DNA from: Chloroflexota bacterium
GTDB taxonomy: Bacteria > Chloroflexota > Anaerolineae > Anaerolineales > Anaerolineaceae
Length of the DNA stretch: 16,963 nucleotides
NCBI GenBank assembly: GCA_029777225.1
Contig: JAKOSR010000006.1
Span: 1 to 16,963, forward strand
Direction of reading: 5' to 3'
Of this stretch, positions 1 through 6,909 are shown piece after piece. A program made the position numbers and the translations under genes. The notes beneath the pieces were generated by a model, which did not search any database, was not told the DNA's origin, and saw only the letters and a list, made by a program, of their open reading frames with translations. Position 1 is the stretch's first letter; each line of letters starts with the position of its first letter.

Positions 1-1
1 A

Positions 2-1411
2 ATGAAAAGAAACCCTCGGACCTCGAGGAATTTAGAAAACTTTACCAGGAACAAAAACGTGGCAAACGAGAGTGAAACCCCCAATCAAGCGAACTCATTA
101 AAAGGATTTTCCATCGGAGATCCCAATTGCCCCTATTGCCATGGGCTTGGTTTTGTTGGGCAGGACGTTCCACCAGGCGACCCGCGCTTTGGTAAGCTTG
201 AAATCTGTGTTTGCCGGGCAAAAGAAGTGGTGAATTACCAGGAACGCACGCTCTACACCGCCAGCAACCTGGGTGACCTCAAATACCTCATCTTTGAGAC
301 CTTTTTGCCACGGGGCAAGGTCGGCCTGGCCGCTCCACTGGCGGACTCGCTTGAACAGGCTTTCAACACCGCCAGCAACTTCGCCAACTCGCTCAAGGGC
401 TGGCTGCTCCTGACTGGTCATTATGGCTGTGGAAAAACCCACCTGGCTGCCGCCATTGCCAACCACGCGGTTGGCGCGAACATCCCCACACAGTTCTTGA
501 CCGCTCCAGACCTGCTGGATTGGCTGCGCGGTTCTTATTCCAGGGAGACCGAAGGCAGTTTTGAAGAGCGGTTCAACGCGCTGCGCACCGTGCCATTGCT
601 GGTTTTGGATGATTTCGGCACCCAAAACGCCACCCCCTGGGCGCAGGAAAAGCTTTTCCAAATCCTGAACGCCCGCTACGTGAACCGCCTGGCAACGGTT
701 ATCACCAGCAACTGGCCGATAAGCGAATTTGAAGGCCGGATACGTTCCCGCTTGTTGGACCCCGAAGTGGTAACGCACGTGGACATCCAGGCCCCGGATT
801 ATCGCAACCCGGTGGATGACACCGGCCATCACGAGCTTTCCAGCCTCAACCTGCATAGCAAGCAAACCTTTGGCACCTTCAGCCTGCGGAAAGATGAAAA
901 CCTCCCCGCTGAAGATATTCAGTCCCTGCGCGAGGCCTTTGAGACCGCGCGCGCCTTCGCGGAAAAGCCGGAAGGCTGGCTGGTTTTTATGGGCCCCTAC
1001 GGCTGCGGGAAGACCCATCTCGCGGCGGCCATCGGTAACTTACAGGCAGCGCAGGGGTTTCCACCCCTGATGGTCATGGTCCCCGACTTGCTGGACCACC
1101 TGCGTGCCTCGTTTAACCCCAACAGCAACATTAGCCTGGACAGGCGGTTTGAGGAAGTGCGCACTGCCCGGTTGTTAATCCTGGATGACCTGGGCACGCA
1201 GAGCGCCACACCCTGGGCCCGGGAGAAGATTTACCAACTTTTTAACTATCGTTATAACGCGGAGCTCCCCACCGTCATCACCACGTCCAGCGGTCCGGAC
1301 GACCTGGACCAGCGCCTGCTCAGCCGCATGTCTGATACACGCTTGTGCCAGATGGTGATTATGCGCGCTCCCAGTTACACTGGCGGGCTACGCCGCAAGC
1401 TTAAGCGGTAG
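2..1411 (+). CDS. Tandem DnaC/IstB-like AAA+ ATPase (two fused modules), possibly 5'-truncated
   Basis: This 469-aa protein probably acts like a replicative helicase loader or IstB-type DNA-binding ATPase in the cytoplasm. The N-terminal 40 residues are basic and look disordered. A single Cys4 motif follows (CPYC at 43-46, CVC at 69-71), likely a zinc site. Then come two copies of one ATPase module. Module 1 (about 87-268) has Walker A GHYGCGKT (K145), Walker B VLDD (D203-D204) and sensor-1 TSN (N237). Module 2 (about 280-458) has GPYGCGKT (K337), ILDD (D395-D396) and TTSS where TSN is expected. Each module also keeps a GTQxATPWAxEK stretch after Walker B and an SRL/SRM arginine region. Typical DnaC/DnaI/IstB proteins carry one such module in about 250 residues, so this is a fusion or internal duplication. 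The ATG lies at base 2, so no ribosome binding site is visible and the true start may be outside the window. The fold assignment is firm; the role as a loader is inferred. Confidence 0.85.
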   Translation: MKRNPRTSRNLENFTRNKNVANESETPNQANSLKGFSIGDPNCPYCHGLGFVGQDVPPGDPRFGKLEICVCRAKEVVNYQERTLYTASNLGDLKYLIFETFLPRGKVGLAAPLADSLEQAFNTASNFANSLKGWLLLTGHYGCGKTHLAAAIANHAVGANIPTQFLTAPDLLDWLRGSYSRETEGSFEERFNALRTVPLLVLDDFGTQNATPWAQEKLFQILNARYVNRLATVITSNWPISEFEGRIRSRLLDPEVVTHVDIQAPDYRNPVDDTGHHELSSLNLHSKQTFGTFSLRKDENLPAEDIQSLREAFETARAFAEKPEGWLVFMGPYGCGKTHLAAAIGNLQAAQGFPPLMVMVPDLLDHLRASFNPNSNISLDRRFEEVRTARLLILDDLGTQSATPWAREKIYQLFNYRYNAELPTVITTSSGPDDLDQRLLSRMSDTRLCQMVIMRAPSYTGGLRRKLKR

Positions 1412-1438
1412 GCCCGGCCAAAACAAAAGACAAAGCCT

Positions 1439-1471
1439 TTGAAATATCCGTTTCACAAAGTATGGTATCAT
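1439..1471 (+). promoter_or_regulatory. Candidate promoter for glgP, with extended -10
   Basis: TGGTATCAT at 1463-1471 matches an extended -10 (TGnTATAAT with one mismatch). TTGAAA at 1439-1444 could be a -35 element, but its 21-base spacing to TATCAT is too long. It sits 16 bases from an alternative -10, TATGGT at 1461-1466. Initiation near 1478 would give a leader of about 70 bases that begins with a hairpin. Seen by eye only. Confidence 0.4.
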
Positions 1472-1478
1472 AACCACC

Positions 1479-1519
1479 GCTGTGCCTGGGCACGGCCTAT
1501 ATAGTCCTGCGAAGGCAGG
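1479..1519 (+). promoter_or_regulatory. Two tandem hairpins in the glgP leader
   Basis: Bases 1479-1485 pair with 1490-1496 (7 bp including one G-U, CTGG loop). Bases 1506-1510 pair with 1515-1519 (CCTGC/GCAGG, GAAG loop). The first would sit at the 5' end of a transcript from the proposed promoter; the second lies about 30 bases before the glgP start. Only TCTTTCT follows the second, so it is a poor terminator. A role in mRNA stability or in ending read-through from the upstream gene is possible but unproven. Confidence 0.3.
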
Positions 1520-1549
1520 TCTTTCTATGTTAAGAAGAGAGTAATTATT

Positions 1550-3730
1550 ATGGACAAATTCATTCGAGAAGTTCCGAACAGCTTTAATCTACCTTACCGC
1601 ATCAAGAAGCTTGCTGACCTGGCTCACAACCTGTGGTGGACCTGGAATCCGGAAGCGGTGCGCATGTTCAAGGAAATTGACCCGCTCACCTGGGACCGCT
1701 GCAATCACAACCCGGTTGTCTTCCTGCGTAGCGTCGAGACCAGCACCTTTGAGGACTTGATTAAAGACAGATACTTCCTGGACCGTTACGACCGCATTTT
1801 GCGGGAGTTTACCACCTATATGAAATCAGGCAACACCTGGTTCGCGAACACCTATCCCAACCTGGCTAATGCTGAGATTGGCTATTTTTCATTTGAGTAC
1901 GGGCTGCATGAATCCCTGATGGTTTACGCGGGTGGCCTGGGCGTCCTTTCGGGCGACCACTTGAAAGAGGCCAGCAACCTCGGCCTGCCCCTGGTGGCCG
2001 TGGGCTTTTTGTACACCTACGGATACTTCTCCCAAAAAATCACGGAGGATGGCTGGCAGGAAGCCCGGAACGTCACCCTGTCTTTTGATGACCTGCCTCT
2101 GGTCGCCCTCTACGACGAGGACCACAAGCCGGTCACCATCTCCATTGACCTGCCCGGGCGAAAGCTGTTTGCCCGCTTGTACGAACTGAACGTCGGCCGG
2201 GTAACCCTGGTGTTGCTGCAAACCAACATCCCGGAAAACAACGCCAATGACCGCCAGCTGACCGATCGCCTGTACATCAGCGACCCCGAATTACGCGTTT
2301 CGCAGGAAATGCTGCTCGGGATTGGCGGCTGCCGGGCCCTGGAACGCCTCGGGCACAAACCAGCCATTTACCATATGAACGAAGGCCACTCGGCTTTCCT
2401 GACCCTGGAACGCGTGCGTCAGTTCATGGCTGAGGGCAAAACCCGAGAGGAAGCCACCAAGTTGGTTCAGGAATCCAGCATCTTTACCACGCATACCCCT
2501 GTGCCGGCCGGAAACGATGAATTCCCAATTTGGTTGATTGACAAGTACTTTACGCATTACTGGTCTGAACTCGGCATGACCCGGGATGAATTCATGAACA
2601 TCGCCAAAGTGAAAAGCAGCTGGTCTGACGAAGTCTTCAGCATGCCTGTCTTGGCTTTACGCCTGGCCAATTACCGCAACGGCGTCTCCAAGATTCATGG
2701 CGAGGTTTCAAGAAAAATGTGGCAGTATCTCTGGCCGGATGTGCCCGTGGAAGACGTGCCGATTAGCTATATCACCAACGGTGTGCATACCGGCACCTGG
2801 CTGGCCAGGCGGATTGCTTTGTTGTATAACCGCTACCTGGGCAACGATTGGCGCGAACGCATCGATGACCCCGCGCTCTGGGAAGGCATTGACTCCATCC
2901 CCGATGGCGAACTGTGGCGAATCCGTGTGCACCTTAAACGCAAGCTGGTCAATTACATGGTCGCGCGGGCCCGCTACGAGTGGCTGCACGCAGGCGTCCA
3001 TCCGGTGCAAACTGTCGCGAGCGGCGTCTTGCTTGACCCCTACGCGCTCACCATCGGTTTCGCCCGCCGGTTCGCGACCTACAAACGCGCCAACCTGCTC
3101 TTTCAGGACTACGAACGCTTACTGCGCATTGTCACCAACGAAAAGCGCCCCGTGCAGATTGTCTTTGCCGGCAAGGCGCATCCTGCCGATGAGCCTGGCA
3201 AACTGCTCATCCAGGAAGTTTACCGAAAAGTGAAAGATGCCCGCAATGGCGGCCGCCTGGTGTTCCTGGATGATTATGACATGGACATGGCCCGTTACCT
3301 GGTGCAGGGTGTGGATGTCTGGCTAAACACCCCACGCCGGCCACGCGAAGCCTCTGGCACCAGCGGCGAAAAAGCCGCCCTGAATGGCACGCTCAACTTC
3401 TCCGTTTTGGATGGCTGGTGGGCTGAGGGGTACAACGGGCAAAATGGTTGGGCCATTGGCGGCACAACCCAGAACGAAAACCAGGACGTGCAGGACGCTG
3501 AAGACGCCAAGAGCCTGTACGACACACTCGAAAACGAAATTGTTCCGCTCTATTATAGCAAACGGTCGGCCGATGGTCTGCCTGGGGACTGGATTGAGCG
3601 CATGAAGGAGAGTATCCGTACGCTTTCACCGCGCTTCTCGATGACTCGCATGGTTAAAGAATATATGACCGAACTTTATCATCCGGCCATGCTCTCCGCC
3701 CTCGGAGAAACCGAGGAAAAGGCAGGTTAG
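1550..3730 (+). CDS. glgP: Alpha-glucan (glycogen/maltodextrin) phosphorylase, GT35
   Basis: This PLP-dependent cytoplasmic enzyme releases alpha-D-glucose 1-phosphate from the non-reducing ends of glycogen or maltodextrin using phosphate. It has 726 residues and belongs to the compact 'alpha-glucan family phosphorylase' group. The N-terminal 110 residues resemble the DUF3417 domain (NLWWTWNPEA at 27-36). Catalytic-core motifs are visible in order: GGLGVLSGDHLKEASNLGLP (128-147), HMNEGHSAF (275-283), TTHTPVPAGND (313-323), GVHTGTW (411-417), GFARRFATYKR (503-513) and VFAGKAHPAD (538-547). EASGTSGEKAALNG (600-613) follows, with K608 the expected PLP-binding lysine. A purine-rich AAGAGAG precedes the ATG by about 8 bases. 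It is first in a probable three-gene operon with the UPF0316 and HAD genes. The family is certain; the preference for glycogen or short maltodextrins cannot be read from sequence. Confidence 0.95.
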   Translation: MDKFIREVPNSFNLPYRIKKLADLAHNLWWTWNPEAVRMFKEIDPLTWDRCNHNPVVFLRSVETSTFEDLIKDRYFLDRYDRILREFTTYMKSGNTWFANTYPNLANAEIGYFSFEYGLHESLMVYAGGLGVLSGDHLKEASNLGLPLVAVGFLYTYGYFSQKITEDGWQEARNVTLSFDDLPLVALYDEDHKPVTISIDLPGRKLFARLYELNVGRVTLVLLQTNIPENNANDRQLTDRLYISDPELRVSQEMLLGIGGCRALERLGHKPAIYHMNEGHSAFLTLERVRQFMAEGKTREEATKLVQESSIFTTHTPVPAGNDEFPIWLIDKYFTHYWSELGMTRDEFMNIAKVKSSWSDEVFSMPVLALRLANYRNGVSKIHGEVSRKMWQYLWPDVPVEDVPISYITNGVHTGTWLARRIALLYNRYLGNDWRERIDDPALWEGIDSIPDGELWRIRVHLKRKLVNYMVARARYEWLHAGVHPVQTVASGVLLDPYALTIGFARRFATYKRANLLFQDYERLLRIVTNEKRPVQIVFAGKAHPADEPGKLLIQEVYRKVKDARNGGRLVFLDDYDMDMARYLVQGVDVWLNTPRRPREASGTSGEKAALNGTLNFSVLDGWWAEGYNGQNGWAIGGTTQNENQDVQDAEDAKSLYDTLENEIVPLYYSKRSADGLPGDWIERMKESIRTLSPRFSMTRMVKEYMTELYHPAMLSALGETEEKAG

Positions 3731-3733
3731 GGC

Positions 3734-4276
3734 ATGGAGCTTGATCTGACCCTTGCCGGCGTGCTTTGGGCGCTTGCCATTTTTGCACTCCGGGTATCAT
3801 CCATCTCCATGGACACTCTGCGCTTCATGTTGACCATGCGCGGAAAGAAAGCGATTTCGTGGATTTTGGGGTTCATCGAATCGGTTCTATTTGTGGTGGT
3901 CATGGGTGCGGTGCTGGATGACTTGAACAACATCCTGAACGTAGTCGCTTACGCGGCCGGCTTTGCCACTGGCAACGTCGTGGGGATGAACATCGAAAAA
4001 AGACTTGCCATTGGCCATGCCCACATCAAGGTCATCAGCAAGCAGCGCGGACAGGCTGTTGCCGCCGCCCTACGCGCGCTGGATTACGCGGTCACGGAAA
4101 TCCCCGCCCGGGGGCGTGACGGCGCAGTCATCCTGCTGGACCTGACCGTGCGGCGCAAGGACGCCAAAGCCGTGGAAGAAAAAGCGCTCGCGGCGGACCC
4201 AGAGGCTTTCATCACCATCGAAGATATCACCCCCCTGCGTAGAGGCTATTGGGGCACCGGGTTCACCAGGAGCTGA
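3734..4276 (+). CDS. UPF0316 membrane protein (DUF5698 plus DUF2179-like domain)
   Basis: This 180-residue protein appears to be an inner-membrane protein with a cytoplasmic tail. Three hydrophobic segments lie at about 6-24, 42-62 and 67-86. They include the family-typical SSISMDTLRFMLTMRGKK (22-39) and AGFATGNVVGMNIEKRLAIG (75-94). The C-terminal half (about 95-170) is a soluble alpha/beta domain resembling DUF2179, the small domain also found on YitT-family proteins. Length matches UPF0316 members (about 170-200 aa). The ATG begins 3 bases after the glgP stop, so translation is probably coupled. The biochemical role of this family is not known to me, and the glucan-phosphorylase neighbour does not explain it. 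The family call is confident; no function is assigned. Confidence 0.85.
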   Translation: MELDLTLAGVLWALAIFALRVSSISMDTLRFMLTMRGKKAISWILGFIESVLFVVVMGAVLDDLNNILNVVAYAAGFATGNVVGMNIEKRLAIGHAHIKVISKQRGQAVAAALRALDYAVTEIPARGRDGAVILLDLTVRRKDAKAVEEKALAADPEAFITIEDITPLRRGYWGTGFTRS

Positions 4277-4288
4277 GGAAAGCGCGTC

Positions 4289-4972
4289 ATGGAAAGGAAC
4301 CACTGGTCCACGAAAGCTGTCATATTTGATTTTGATGGCTTGATTCTGGATACCGAAACGCCCGAACTGGTGGCTTGGGAACAGGCGTTTAGTAAAGTTG
4401 GCGGCGTCTTTGACCGCCAGGCTTACCTGGGCATCATCGGCACCTTTGGCGATTTCAGCTATCAGCCAGATGTAGTCCTGGCCTCGTATTACGATAACGA
4501 ACAGGAAGCCACGGAGGCCGTCAAGAAAGCCCGCCGGCATTCCGTGGAACTCATCACGGCGCAAAAGCCACTGCCCGGCGTGGAAAAAGTGCTGCGGGAA
4601 GCCAGGCAGCTGGGTATGCGCACGGCCATCGGTTCCAGCTCCCCGAGCAGTTGGGTGGTCCCGCATGTGCGACGCCTGGGGTTGCTGGAGCAGTTCGACC
4701 TGATTGTGACCTTTGACGATGTGAACCGCAGCAAGCCTGCGCCCGATATCTACCTGAAAGTGTTGGAAGGCCTTGGCGTGAAGGCGGCAGACGCGTTGGT
4801 GCTCGAGGACTCTCAAAACGGTGTGGTCGCGGCCAACCTGGCTGGCATCCCGGTGATGGCAGTTCCCAACCTGGTCACGCAGGGGCAGGATTTTTCAGGC
4901 GCGGTTGCCGTGCTCAAATCGCTAGAGGACGTGGCTTTGCGCCCGTTTTTTGAAGCCAAAGCAATAGCCTGA
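4289..4972 (+). CDS. HAD-superfamily hydrolase (beta-phosphoglucomutase-like subgroup)
   Basis: This 227-residue HAD subfamily IA enzyme should act on a small phosphorylated metabolite. Motif I is VIFDFDGLILDTE (11-23), with nucleophile D14 and general acid/base D16. A four-helix cap covers about 25-95. Motif II is AIGSSS (S116), motif III is NRSKPAPD with K149, and motif IV is VLEDSQNG (E173, D174). All catalytic residues are present, so it should be active. The motif I sequence DxDGLxxDTE is shared by beta-phosphoglucomutases, phosphoglycolate phosphatases and sugar-phosphate phosphatases. A possible GAGGAAAG ribosome binding site stands about 9 bases before the ATG. It follows the UPF0316 gene by 12 bases, and a terminator follows 23 bases after the stop, so it closes the operon. 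Placement with a glucan phosphorylase suggests a sugar-phosphate substrate, but this is inference. Confidence 0.85.
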   Translation: MERNHWSTKAVIFDFDGLILDTETPELVAWEQAFSKVGGVFDRQAYLGIIGTFGDFSYQPDVVLASYYDNEQEATEAVKKARRHSVELITAQKPLPGVEKVLREARQLGMRTAIGSSSPSSWVVPHVRRLGLLEQFDLIVTFDDVNRSKPAPDIYLKVLEGLGVKAADALVLEDSQNGVVAANLAGIPVMAVPNLVTQGQDFSGAVAVLKSLEDVALRPFFEAKAIA

Positions 4973-4995
4973 TTAGCATTTTTTGCTGATGATTG

Positions 4996-5023
4996 CCGGG
5001 AGTTCATAAGCTCCCGGTTTTTT
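4996..5023 (+). terminator. Rho-independent terminator after the glgP-HAD operon
   Basis: CCGGGAG (4996-5002) pairs perfectly with CTCCCGG (5011-5017) across an 8-base loop and is followed directly by six T residues (5018-5023). It lies 23 bases after the HAD stop codon and ends the glgP operon. Confidence 0.85.
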
Positions 5024-5048
5024 ATCTGCCCGCCTCTGCCAACCCGGC

Positions 5049-5054
5049 TATAAT
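5049..5054 (+). promoter_or_regulatory. Candidate -10 element (TATAAT) for the epimerase operon
   Basis: A perfect TATAAT lies at 5049-5054, between the upstream terminator and the epimerase ATG at 5074. No good -35 is seen at 16-18 bases. Transcription would start near 5061, giving a leader of about 13 bases that includes the AGGAG at 5065-5069. This would be one of the shortest usable leaders and supports the choice of start codon. Confidence 0.4.
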
Positions 5055-5073
5055 TACACTCTGCAGGAGAGAA

Positions 5074-6066
5074 ATGAAGGTTTTCATCATTGGAGGAACA
5101 GGATTCTTGGGATATCACGCTGTCCACGCGCTGTTGGCGGCAGGCCATTGCGTGGCCACCTTGTCCAAACCTCCCTTGCCGGCGAGGGACTTATTCCCCC
5201 CTGAAGTCAACATCAGCCTGGGCGATTTTAACGCGCTTGAAGACAGGCAAATCATCAGCCTCTTTTCCGGTTGCAACGCGCTCGTCTTTGCTGCCGGTGT
5301 GGATGACCGCGTAGTCCCCAAGGCGCCAGCTTATCCCTTCTTTTATGAAGGCAACGTGCTCACAACGGACCGGGCCATCCGCCTGGCGCGCGAGGCTGGG
5401 ATGCGCAAGGCCGTGGTGTTCAGCTCCTATTTCCTGGAATGTGATAAGCGCTGGCCTGAGCTGCGCCTTAGCGAAGTTCACCCGTATATCCGCAGTCGCA
5501 AGGAACAGGCCGAAACCTGCCTGCGGGCAGCCGGCGATGACCTGGGGGTAAGCTTTTTGCTGCTCCCATACATTTTTGGGTCCATGCCCGGCCGGCCACC
5601 ACTCTGGAAACCGCTGCTCAAGTACCTGGAAAGTGCCCTACCAGTGGTCTTTTACCCGGCCGGTGGCAGCGCGATGGTCAGCGTGGACGAAGTTGCCCAG
5701 GCCACTGTCGCGGCCCTGGAGCGCGGAGAGCCAGGAGCCATGTACCCCGTTGGTGCCGAAGACCTGACCTGGCGGGAGTGGATTGGCCGGCTGCTCAAGT
5801 TAATGGGCAAGCACAAACCAGTCCTCACCCTGCCAAAGTGGATGGTAAAGCTGGGTGCCTGGTGCGTTCACACGTTACACAAGTTGCGTGGTCTGGAAAG
5901 CGGGCTAAATCTGGTGCCATTCGTGGAATTGCAGACGCGCCTGGCCTATTTGGATGGCAACCACACCAGGGAAGTGCTCGGGTACCTGGGCGCCCCGTTG
6001 CAGGACGCGCTGGAAGCAACCGTCACGGCAAGCCTGGAGCCCAAAACCCCCACCAAGGACAAATAA
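5074..6066 (+). CDS. NAD(P)-dependent epimerase/dehydratase-family (SDR) protein
   Basis: This 330-residue extended short-chain dehydrogenase/reductase-like protein has an N-terminal Rossmann fold, MKVFIIGGTGFLG, with the GxxGxxG dinucleotide motif at 7-13. Further Rossmann elements follow: VFAAGVDD (71-78), a NVL segment near 94 and VVFSSYF (114-120). At the catalytic position the usual YxxxK reads Y138-I-R-S-R142, with a lysine one residue later (K143), so the canonical lysine is replaced by arginine. The C-terminal half (about 165-330) is the variable substrate domain. An earlier in-frame ATG at 4993 would run through the upstream terminator. The ATG at 5074 has AGGAG five bases upstream (4-base spacer) and begins exactly at the nucleotide-binding strand, so it is preferred. 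The next gene starts 2 bases after the stop. The substrate cannot be named. It may act on a nucleotide sugar or be a non-catalytic NmrA-like sensor. Confidence 0.8.
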   Translation: MKVFIIGGTGFLGYHAVHALLAAGHCVATLSKPPLPARDLFPPEVNISLGDFNALEDRQIISLFSGCNALVFAAGVDDRVVPKAPAYPFFYEGNVLTTDRAIRLAREAGMRKAVVFSSYFLECDKRWPELRLSEVHPYIRSRKEQAETCLRAAGDDLGVSFLLLPYIFGSMPGRPPLWKPLLKYLESALPVVFYPAGGSAMVSVDEVAQATVAALERGEPGAMYPVGAEDLTWREWIGRLLKLMGKHKPVLTLPKWMVKLGAWCVHTLHKLRGLESGLNLVPFVELQTRLAYLDGNHTREVLGYLGAPLQDALEATVTASLEPKTPTKDK

Positions 6067-6068
6067 CC

Positions 6069-6485
6069 ATGTTAAGACTGAACCGGATTCTCGACCCCCG
6101 CGGTACAAAAATTGCCTATCTGCTGCTTTCGATGATTTCGAACGTCGCCTGGGCGTTGTCGTTCTTTAGCCTGGTGGACTCACTCGTGTTGCGATATGGC
6201 GACCGCATGACGGGTGTGGACACCACCCTGATGCTTGGAATATTCCTCGGCTCGCTCACTATTGGCTACATTGTCGCTTGGATTGCCAAGGACAGACGTG
6301 GCTTAACCTACGGCATTTATGGCGGGCTGGCCGGCCTCATCGTCATCGTCCTGATGACCTGGAAGTCCGGTTTACTGGCCGTGCTGGTTGGCCTGATGGC
6401 GGTTTTTGGGGGCTATAACGGGGGTTCGCTGGGCGAGATGATGCGCATGGTGCGCGAACGCAACGAAAAGCGCAACAAAAAGTGA
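6069..6485 (+). CDS. Small four-helix integral membrane protein, unknown function
   Basis: I do not recognise this 138-residue protein. It has about four predicted transmembrane helices (roughly 15-38, 52-73, 80-95 and 98-116). Charged ends flank them: a basic N-terminus (MLRLNR) and a strongly basic C-terminal tail rich in Arg, Glu and Lys (about 122-138). The ATG lies 2 bases after the epimerase stop, so the two are very probably co-transcribed and translationally coupled. A much longer upstream start in the same frame (5778) lies wholly inside the epimerase gene and is rejected. The pairing suggests a membrane partner for the SDR protein, for instance in lipid or cell-surface modification, but nothing in the sequence proves this. 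The gene converges on a - strand gene only 14 bases away. Confidence 0.65.
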   Translation: MLRLNRILDPRGTKIAYLLLSMISNVAWALSFFSLVDSLVLRYGDRMTGVDTTLMLGIFLGSLTIGYIVAWIAKDRRGLTYGIYGGLAGLIVIVLMTWKSGLLAVLVGLMAVFGGYNGGSLGEMMRMVRERNEKRNKK

Positions 6486-6499
6486 TCGACCCACCGGTA

Positions 6500-6880
6500 T
6501 TACCCGCCCAGGTGACTTAGGACCAAACTCAAGAGCCAGTAAAGCAAAATAAGCCAAATTAGGATTATGGGGATGGCATAAAACCATTTGCGGGGTTTAC
6601 CATTTTCCCACTGATGGGCGGCTTGCTCCCGGCATTCCGCCAGGATAGATGCCGGAATGAGTTTGACCGTTAACGCCGCCAACAGAGGGAGGATAATCAA
6701 ATCATCGAGATAACCCAGCACGGGGATGAAATCAGGAATTAAGTCCACAGGGGAAAGCGCGTAAGCGACGGTCAACGCGGCCAACACTTTCGCCGCCCAG
6801 GGTACATCCGGGCGTTTGAGGGCGAGGAAGAGGGCAGGGAGGTCCTGGCTGAGCTGTTTGGCCCGGGTTTTAAGGTCCAT
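6500..6880 (-). CDS. DUF1232 (YkvA-like) membrane protein
   Basis: This 126-residue protein carries the DUF1232 signature, AYALSPVDLIPDFIPVLGYL, at about 39-58 in this model, followed by DDLIILP. A second hydrophobic stretch, near residues 101-122, forms a C-terminal membrane segment ending in HLGG. The soluble N-terminus is amphipathic and charged. DUF1232 proteins are small membrane proteins of unknown molecular function. Two starts are possible: ATG at 6880 (used here) and an in-frame TTG at 6898 that adds six residues. Neither has a good ribosome binding site. The gene begins 11-29 bases after murE ends on the same strand and is probably the last gene of that operon. The family is confident; the start is not. 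Confidence 0.8.
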   Translation of the reverse strand: MDLKTRAKQLSQDLPALFLALKRPDVPWAAKVLAALTVAYALSPVDLIPDFIPVLGYLDDLIILPLLAALTVKLIPASILAECREQAAHQWENGKPRKWFYAIPIILIWLILLYWLLSLVLSHLGG

Positions 6881-6909
6881 GGTGATCGGCTGTTTCAAAA
6901 CAAAGCGTG

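Noticed and set aside
98..1018. 306-aa - strand open frame under the AAA+ gene
   Set aside because: It is the reverse shadow of a well-supported gene; it lacks family motifs and a ribosome binding site, and arises from GC-biased codon positions.
4070..4816. 248-aa - strand open frame across the UPF0316 and HAD genes
   Set aside because: It spans two supported + strand genes and shows no recognisable domain.
4993..5073. Longer start for the epimerase-like gene
   Set aside because: It runs through the terminator hairpin of the previous operon, and the Rossmann strand begins right after the ATG at 5074, which has AGGAG.
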